A program made the translations under genes and the position numbers. From Nemania diffusa (lineage: Eukaryota > Ascomycota > Sordariomycetes > Xylariales > Xylariaceae), in assembly GCA_038501195.1 (NCBI GenBank), contig JBBPUQ010000005.1:4340001-4404000 (forward strand): a stretch of 64,000 nucleotides of DNA, in the 5' to 3' direction. Each line of letters opens with the position of its first letter. Positions within the stretch are counted from its first letter, which is position 1. Positions 57,726 to 64,000 of this stretch are shown piece by piece. The notes beneath the pieces were generated by a model. It saw only the letters and a program-made list of their open reading frames with translations, was not told the DNA's origin and searched no databases.

Positions 57726-58490
57726 AGTTCCGATGTGAGCTGAGATACTTTCTCCTATCGACGCTGAATTCTATGAATCTTGAAAGGCGACCAGGATTTG
57801 TTTAGAAAGGTCAGTCGGGTGAGCTGCACCTATGCTCTAAAGCAGTTATTCTATAGCTCATGTGTCCACCGCGATGCACATAAAACAATGTTGATAGTGT
57901 TCTATTTTCTAGACAATGGTATATACCTTATTGTACGAGTAGAAGATGGAACTGAGCTTGGACCAACAGGGAGGCCAGTAGGACGTCGCGGCACTCTCTC
58001 TGATGAGATGATTGGTCGGAGATACCTGGGAATCGTCTCACATATCGTGGGTCATATGACCGATGAGGGGAAACATGAATACTTCAAAAAGGCTTGTCTA
58101 AGTTTATTCAAAATGAACAACTAAAACAATACGAATATAAAGCACCATCCATTTCGGACGGCGCGGGGGCACCTTAAAACTCATATACGGCAAATATAAG
58201 TCGCGTCGTTTTTTTCCAAGAAACAATCCCTTTTATTTTCTTCTCCTCGCGGCTCCGCTGAGCGCACCTCATCCAAAATGCCGCGCTATTGCGGGGAGGG
58301 TTCCCAAATGTCTGACGCAAAAGAGGTATCATGAGCAAAAACGTAAAACTAAAAAGTAAAAAAGGTAATATCCCAAGCAAATTCCTACCGTCCATCTAAC
58401 TCAGAACGCCTTCCGTGGTGTACGGCCCCAACCCATGTATTTCTATCGCTGTAGCGCGTGCCGGCCTCCAACTGCATCCCTGTCGCGGGC
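57726..58490. other. Intergenic region upstream of the nucleoside hydrolase and 3' of the GH16 gene
   Basis: An open frame at 57780-58124 (non-ATG start) has no domain and is not called. Otherwise nothing is seen. Confidence 0.45.
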
Positions 58491-59400
58491 TTATGAGCTG
58501 TAGACGGCGGCCCATTGTACCTCCATCATCGCGCCGTAGCCGTCGAGGGTGGCCTGTGAGATCGCTGTTAGTATACAAATGAAATGTGCGGATTTTCGCG
58601 ACTGGGAGCAAACTTACAGCATTGGGCGCACCGGGCCAGTCGCCGCCGACGGCAACGTTCAAGATCATGTACATGGGGCTGTGGGCGAGCGTGGACCAGA
58701 CGGGGCCATCGTTGAGATCGGCACCGCTCACGGTGTAGTAGGTGGCGCCGTCGAGCATGAAGGCGATGGTCTGCGCGCGCCAGTCGGCGTTGGTGAGGTC
58801 GATCTTGACGGACCAGGTGTGGAAGCCGGTCAGGGCCATGGGCACGGTGCCGGAGCGGCCGGTGGTCTCGTGGCAGGGGCCGCCGGGGTTGTCGCCGCAG
58901 TGCAGGGTGCCGTGGCCCGTGGCGACGCCGTTGACCTGCTCGAAGATGTCGATCTCGCCGCAGCGCGGCCACGCCGTGCCCTGGCGCACGGCCTCGCCGA
59001 GGAGCCAGAAGGCGGGCCAGATGCCCTGCTTGGCGGCGGCCGCGTTGTCGCCCACGAGGAGGTTCGCCGACACCATCATCACCTTGCCCGCGGCGGGCGT
59101 CCACGACGCCTTGCTCTCGATGCGGCCCGACGTCCACTGCCCCGTGCTCGACTTGCGCGGCACGAACTGCACCGTGCCGCCGCCGCTGATCTGCAGGTTG
59201 TTGTTGCCGGCCGTGTACGTCTCCACCTCGTTGTTCACGTTGATGGACTCCATGATGTTCCACGTGCTCGTGTCTGGGGAGGAGCCCGCGGCGCCCTCGA
59301 AGGCGTCGAACCAGGTCAGGGTCATGCCGTTGACGCTGGGGGGCGTGATGGCGGCGGCGAGGCCGGGGAGGAGAGGTAGGAGTGAGCTCTGGAAGCGCAT
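58491..59400 (-). CDS. Secreted GH16 endo-beta-1,3(4)-glucanase
   Basis: Two exons, 59400-58618 and 58553-58491, encode 281 residues (64-nt intron, GTAAGT..CAG, phase 0). Residues 1-17 are a signal peptide ending AAA. The GH16 active site is Glu149-Ile-Asp151-Ile-Phe-Glu154 (GEIDIFEQ), with all three catalytic acids present. WPAFWLLG just upstream and the closing MMEVQWAAVY strand also fit the family. The enzyme would cut mixed or beta-1,3-linked glucans in fungal or plant walls outside the cell. The usual C-terminal modules (GPI signal, CBM) are absent. The frame extends upstream of 59400 without a signal peptide, so the ATG giving the clean signal sequence is chosen. The gene is very GC-rich with strong third-position bias, hence the long shadow frames. 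Confidence 0.94.
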
Positions 59401-62400
59401 CTTGGCGAGTTTGTCTCGTGGCTTATATGAAGGGTATCGATGTATGTTTCTACCGTGAAGAACGGGATGATCTTTCCGGCAAGATCTCGTGAGATGAGAA
59501 TGTATGTATGGAGGGTAAAAAATGAAGGGAAGGCCGGGTGTTCGCGGCGTGAAGAAGTTAATGCCTGTCTTGCAGGGAGCGTATATAAAAGAAGGAGAGA
59601 CGAAAGGTAGGAATAGCAAGTCAACTTGACTATGGCAAGGTTTGAATGACGAGAAAAGAATGTGGAATATAGCTCGGCTAGCAAGAAGGAGTGAACGAAT
59701 ATAAGATAATTCTTGAAAGAGAAGGGAGGGAGTGGACAAAGAAGAGCGGCGGCTCGGACCTCGTCCCCAAGGATATATATTGAGTCCCTATATTGGCTAC
59801 CGTGCTAAGCTATGGGATTCGGCAGCAAGCCGCGAGCTCCACCCCCCACTACCGACCATGCGACCGCGCCACGCTGGCCGGCAGGGGGTGGTGGGTGATG
59901 TGTGGTCGAGATGCAAGACACGAGCCAGAAGAGAGGCGGCCAGGATGAGTGGATGGAGTCCAGCGGTGACATCGAACGCGCGCCTTGTGGACCAGGCACC
60001 TACAAAGACTAGTCTAGATAGTGTGCATAGGTAAAGGAATCGATGGCGGCGGGCTGGAGTCTACGATGGTATTAGTGTAGTCTGTATAAGCCACGAGCTA
60101 GAGTCGAGAGTTGTTCGTAGACTATGAATGGCCATGATAGAAATATTGTCCATATCTACTAATTAGACATATGCGTTCTAGGCCGTGCCCTCTTCATTCC
60201 CTTCCTTTTTCCCCCCTCGACAGGTTCGTTGATCTCACATAAACATATGATAGGAGGGTATATGTCGTACAGATAAAGCGTCGAAGCATAATACTTGCAA
60301 TATAGCCTTTGACAGCAAACAGCGGTGTTGCCTTGATAGCCATTCATGCTCGACGAATAGCCGGACGATCTGCTGGAGAGGTTCTGGCTGCGATCACCAA
60401 TAGTTTCGACTGCCAAGTCCGTTCCTGATTCTCGCTTACCTACCTGCCTCTGGGCTGCTCTGGGTACGTCGGAAGAGGGAAGAATCTCTCGCTACCCTAC
60501 GGTACAGCCCAAAAGGGGTAGTAGGTAAAGGAGAGGGGCGGTCTCTCTGGCCCACTTTGACATCTTGGCTTTTCCTTCATGCAAGGAACATTGCAGCGAG
60601 CCGTCGCCACAACTGCGCACTCCGCGCTGCAAGGATTGTGAAACATGCCATGATGGGTTTTTAAGATTTGGGCTTATGCCCACCACCACCACATCTTCGG
60701 GTATGATTACCTACCTATCACCTACGCTTTATCTACCTACCTACCGTAAACAGACTGAAGAGTTTGCTTACGGTAGACCCTCAGTGGCGGCCCTGCATAA
60801 GTAACTCACTCGGACTGCGGCTTGCTCGGGTCTCACCCCTACATACTCCTATCTGCACGACACGTCGTACACACCTGAATGCGGTGGAATCGCTCGAATG
60901 AATGCCTAATCGCGCCGATTCAGTCTGAATGCGGAGCACACTTATTTTGGGATCAAGTCGGTCGAAATGGGAAAAGTCGGTCGGGGAGTTTATAGCCGCG
61001 GGTCCAGGTAGACCGTGGTAGGTGATAGACGAGTTGAGCGCTCTGCAAGTTATAAGCGCGCGCGCTTGTTTCTTCGAGCCCGCCAAGACTCGACTGACTG
61101 GCGAGAGACAGGTTTTGCCGAAGAAACTTCAACGGGCTCGACCAGAACGGCCTTACGAATGGTACTGGTAGCGTTAGTAGGCGTTCTGCGTGCATATAGA
61201 GCTATACTACATTATACTATAGGTATTGGCCCCGTAGCATTCTGCCCGAGAGTGACATGCTCGCGGGCCCGATAGCCTATGGATTGCTCGATACCGGGGC
61301 ATTCGTGAGTAGACGGCCCCCGCCAGACAGCGATTGACATGTGGCCGCGTTGGGGCTGCTCAACGGCTCTTAGTTAATATAAGCGCTGTGCTGTCAAAGT
61401 TGCACTCTGGGTTTAGGCGGCGGGTGTCTACACACCCAGCAGCAAATCCTCGCGCGCGTTTTGTTTCCACCATCCTTTTTCTTTATTTTTAACGACTGGT
61501 ACTGGGCTGGGGGGAAGCATGGTACTTCCGCTTGATATTGCGGGATCCGACCCTCCTTCTCCAACATTTCAGTATTCTGTGCGTCTGTACCTGAGTATTA
61601 CTATATTTCCTCACGTTCGTCGGTATTGTCGGATCGCGATCTGAATGGCTCTTAACTTACATTAGAAGAGTACAAAATGAGTATGCCTACCTACCTAACT
61701 CCTTACCTAGACTACGTGTTAATCGCTGCCCAGACACTAAATCTTGGGGTCCACCAACTCAGGGGTCTTCGTTATTCTGCATTTGAGCCAATCATCGCGC
61801 ATAAGAGCATTTTGTCCGATGTTTGGTCAGACAACAACGCTGACTGCACTAAAGACCTTGTCCGTCCCAGATCTTACTAGTCCTCTAGATAGCTCCCATA
61901 CTAGATAGTACCTAGATCGTGCGATGGGATGAACATCCACCTGGGCTTCAATGGGCTCGTTTCAGTTTCAATCTAGACAGGCAACTCTCAGCCTCTGTCT
62001 TGTAAACCCGATTTCCCTATTTGGCATACTGGCCGACGCTTAAAAAACGCAGATGAAAAAGTATGGCGAAGTATGCGTAATCATATCGCATATACAAGCA
62101 TAGAATCTTATGACTACTTACAAGTGATAGCTCGAGAGAGCATATGCCTATATTTAGTCAGATCATCGAATTCATCTCACTACATGTTAATGCTGCATGC
62201 ATCCTCTGGGGGACAATGCGCCCGGATAGATAGTATGTACTGTAGGTAATACACACCGCTCACACGAGATGAAAATGCTACGAGGCAAGATATTGCTATC
62301 GATTACCTTCATGATACGTGGTATACCTACACGCCTGCACTGTCGACCTCGGAAAGTCTTACACTTGAAGCCCAGAAGAAGATGTGATGACTTTCATTCG

Positions 62401-64000
62401 GTGCCTTGCCAATGTGCCGCCACTATCATCCAGAATGCCAAGCAACGGAGAATATGGGATGGGGGCATTGACTTTGTCGATCTCGTGGCCTAGATTTCTT
62501 GCTGTTTGTTGATCGGCAATCCATAATGCACGCTGATCTTATACTGCAAAAAGCCCCGAAACTGCTTTACATACATCCTCCGCAGCTTACGCATACAGGC
62601 ATATAGGCATCTGGGCATCCCATATCCCATATCCCAACCCGTATTATTTATCCTCTCCGCCCGCTATTCCGGGCGTGTCAATCTTATATGCGTTATATTA
62701 GGTCCGATTTGAGCCGCTTCTACCTGCTTTGCAATGTAAATTTAGTTGCGAGCTCATCAAGTGTCGGGCGGGGGCGGAACTCCCCCGCCATAAATGCGAG
62801 AGCTCAGCAATGGATTGGATAGAAGAAAATGCAGTAATTATCTTTTTTGATTGGATCGTAGGAGCTTCTCTAGGAGAGGGTTACTGTGTTTACGCCCCGA
62901 TTTACTCCGCGTATCAGGCCTCTGCGGTATTGTAGCCTTTCGCAAATGCCAACACACCATCAGGTGGAACGAAACGTGATTCGATGAAACGCCACGTTTT
63001 CTCAGGCCATGCGACAGAGTAAACAGGTCGGTCGGGGTTGCAGCCCTCATACCAACCTTAACGTGAGGCAGTAAACAACCATTAGGGATACATCTCCCAC
63101 CGTCAATCAATCCATATATCTCCGAGACCGCGACGGCACAAAATTGATGCCCAGCTCGTTTGATTGCCTGAATCCCCAAACCCCACGCGATGCCCTGCGC
63201 AGTGAGGGTGGGTGATTAATTTAGGGCGCATGCAAGGCAATACTTCAAATCCCGCGTCGAGCTCCAAGTCTTGCCTCTACCAGTCGAGGGAGGGCCGAGG
63301 TTGGCGGTGGCTGATGTCGTGGCATAAGTATGCCCAGTCAGCGACAAACAACAAACTCCTACCTAGATGCTCATGCGCAGATACGTCGGTCGCGTCTCGA
63401 CAGCCTCGTGCTTTGCGTGCGGGTACCGGCGGCGAACGCGGGGTAGTCGGGCCTGGCGCGCCATTCGCCATCCCTTTTCTTATGTGCGTAAGTAAGTAGG
63501 TAGGGTTTCTTTTTCGTCCGCAGGGGAGAATGCTGTGTGGTCCGTTTGCCCTCGTTGCTCGGGCGCGGAGATAAATGGCCCGCCTTGAGCGCTGCGGGCT
63601 GCGGCCGCCCGTTGCTGGAGGGGGAGGGTTGTCGGAGAAGCTTAATTGTTCTCCCGTTTAGTGTGGAGGGTTGCACATGTTACTAAATGGAAATTCTCCG
63701 GATGTGTATACGATCGCGCCCTGTTTATTAGTTTATTTTGAAAAGGTTTACGTTTGTACTTCTACCAAGGGTGAGATGCTCAATAATACCCCGAATTATG
63801 TTCTTGCTTGATTCTCTGCCTTGTGGGTTGAGCTTCAATGAAGCTGATATACCAACAAGGCCGTCGCGAACAAATTCCGCCACTCTATTTTATGTACGTT
63901 AATAGAATTCCTCTTTTGAATCAATACCCCCTTTCATTTGAGGCTGATTCCTGAGAGCTCGATAGATGTCTATTGCCTGGTCAAGTCCTTTCATTTAGGA
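59401..64000. other. Gene-poor right edge, no supported gene
   Basis: 4.6 kb. The first 200 bp is the GH16 promoter. Beyond it, frames at 60565-60804, 61677-61880, 62269-62493, 62838-63179 and 63371-63676 are under about 115 codons, lack recognisable domains and lack supporting splice sites. CCTA/TAGG runs occur at about 60700-60745 and 61685-61710. A GC-rich patch lies at 63400-63640. Confidence 0.55.
59582..59589 (-). promoter_or_regulatory. TATA box of the GH16 gene
   Basis: Read on the minus strand as TTTATATA, about 180 bp before the ATG at 59400. Confidence 0.45.

Noticed and set aside
57780..58124. 114-codon plus-strand frame upstream of the nucleoside hydrolase
   Set aside because: Starts without ATG, no domain, no promoter or splice support. 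It could be a relic but is not callable.
58549..59458. Plus-strand frames of 276 and 238 codons opposite the GH16 gene
   Set aside because: The GH16 strand has signal peptide, catalytic motif and intron. The opposite products are Ala/Gly/Arg-rich shadows or lack any motif.
62838..63179. 113-codon minus-strand frame
   Set aside because: No recognisable family. The composition does not stand out from surrounding non-coding DNA.

Overview
This window is nuclear DNA of a filamentous ascomycete (Pezizomycotina, most likely Sordariomycetes). The evidence is short introns of about 42-160 nt with GT..AG ends and CTAAC/CTGAC-like branch sites, genes spaced 1-3 kb apart on both strands, and families typical of these fungi: Dal5-type permease, GH16 glucanase, fungal rhodopsin-domain protein, fungal HNH_2 protein and SRPK-like kinase. 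Intergenic DNA is rich in short runs of TAGG/CCTA. I saw no rRNA, credible tRNA, CRISPR array or intact transposon. The species is not identified. Exon coordinates were derived by hand from splice signals and reading-phase agreement.

Layout. 1-5.2 kb: a nuclear poly(A)-binding protein (Pab2 type, minus strand), then 3 kb with no gene. 5.2-13.1 kb: a small secreted protein with two identically spaced four-cysteine repeats around a Lys-Arg site, a cytochrome P450, an HNH-domain pseudogene with two TAG codons, and an amadoriase-like flavin oxidase. 14.7-21.3 kb: a KpsF/GutQ-like sugar-phosphate isomerase, a MARVEL-like membrane protein, an unknown 270-residue protein and a frameshifted gene. 21.3-33.8 kb: an AT-rich accessory segment with isolated genes (SRPK-like kinase, a 185-residue orphan, a large protein joining a PD-(D/E)XK-like nuclease region to a kinase-like region, a short-chain dehydrogenase), two truncated gene relics lying head to head, and two diverged copies of a short repeat whose differences look like repeat-induced point mutation (RIP).

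33.8-51.4 kb is mostly core-genome: an F-box-like protein, a HAD phosphatase, phosphatidylserine decarboxylase 2 with two C2 domains, an Msd1/SSX2IP-like spindle-anchoring protein and a Pof3/Dia2-like TPR/F-box/LRR protein. 52.6-59.4 kb: a 12-exon Dal5-family permease, a nucleoside hydrolase and a secreted GH16 glucanase, a set that suits scavenging of nitrogen and carbon. 59.4-64 kb: no supported gene.

The most noteworthy items are the twin-repeat cysteine peptide (5.2 kb), the nuclease/kinase-like protein (27.5 kb) and the RIP-scarred relic segment (30.7-33.4 kb).
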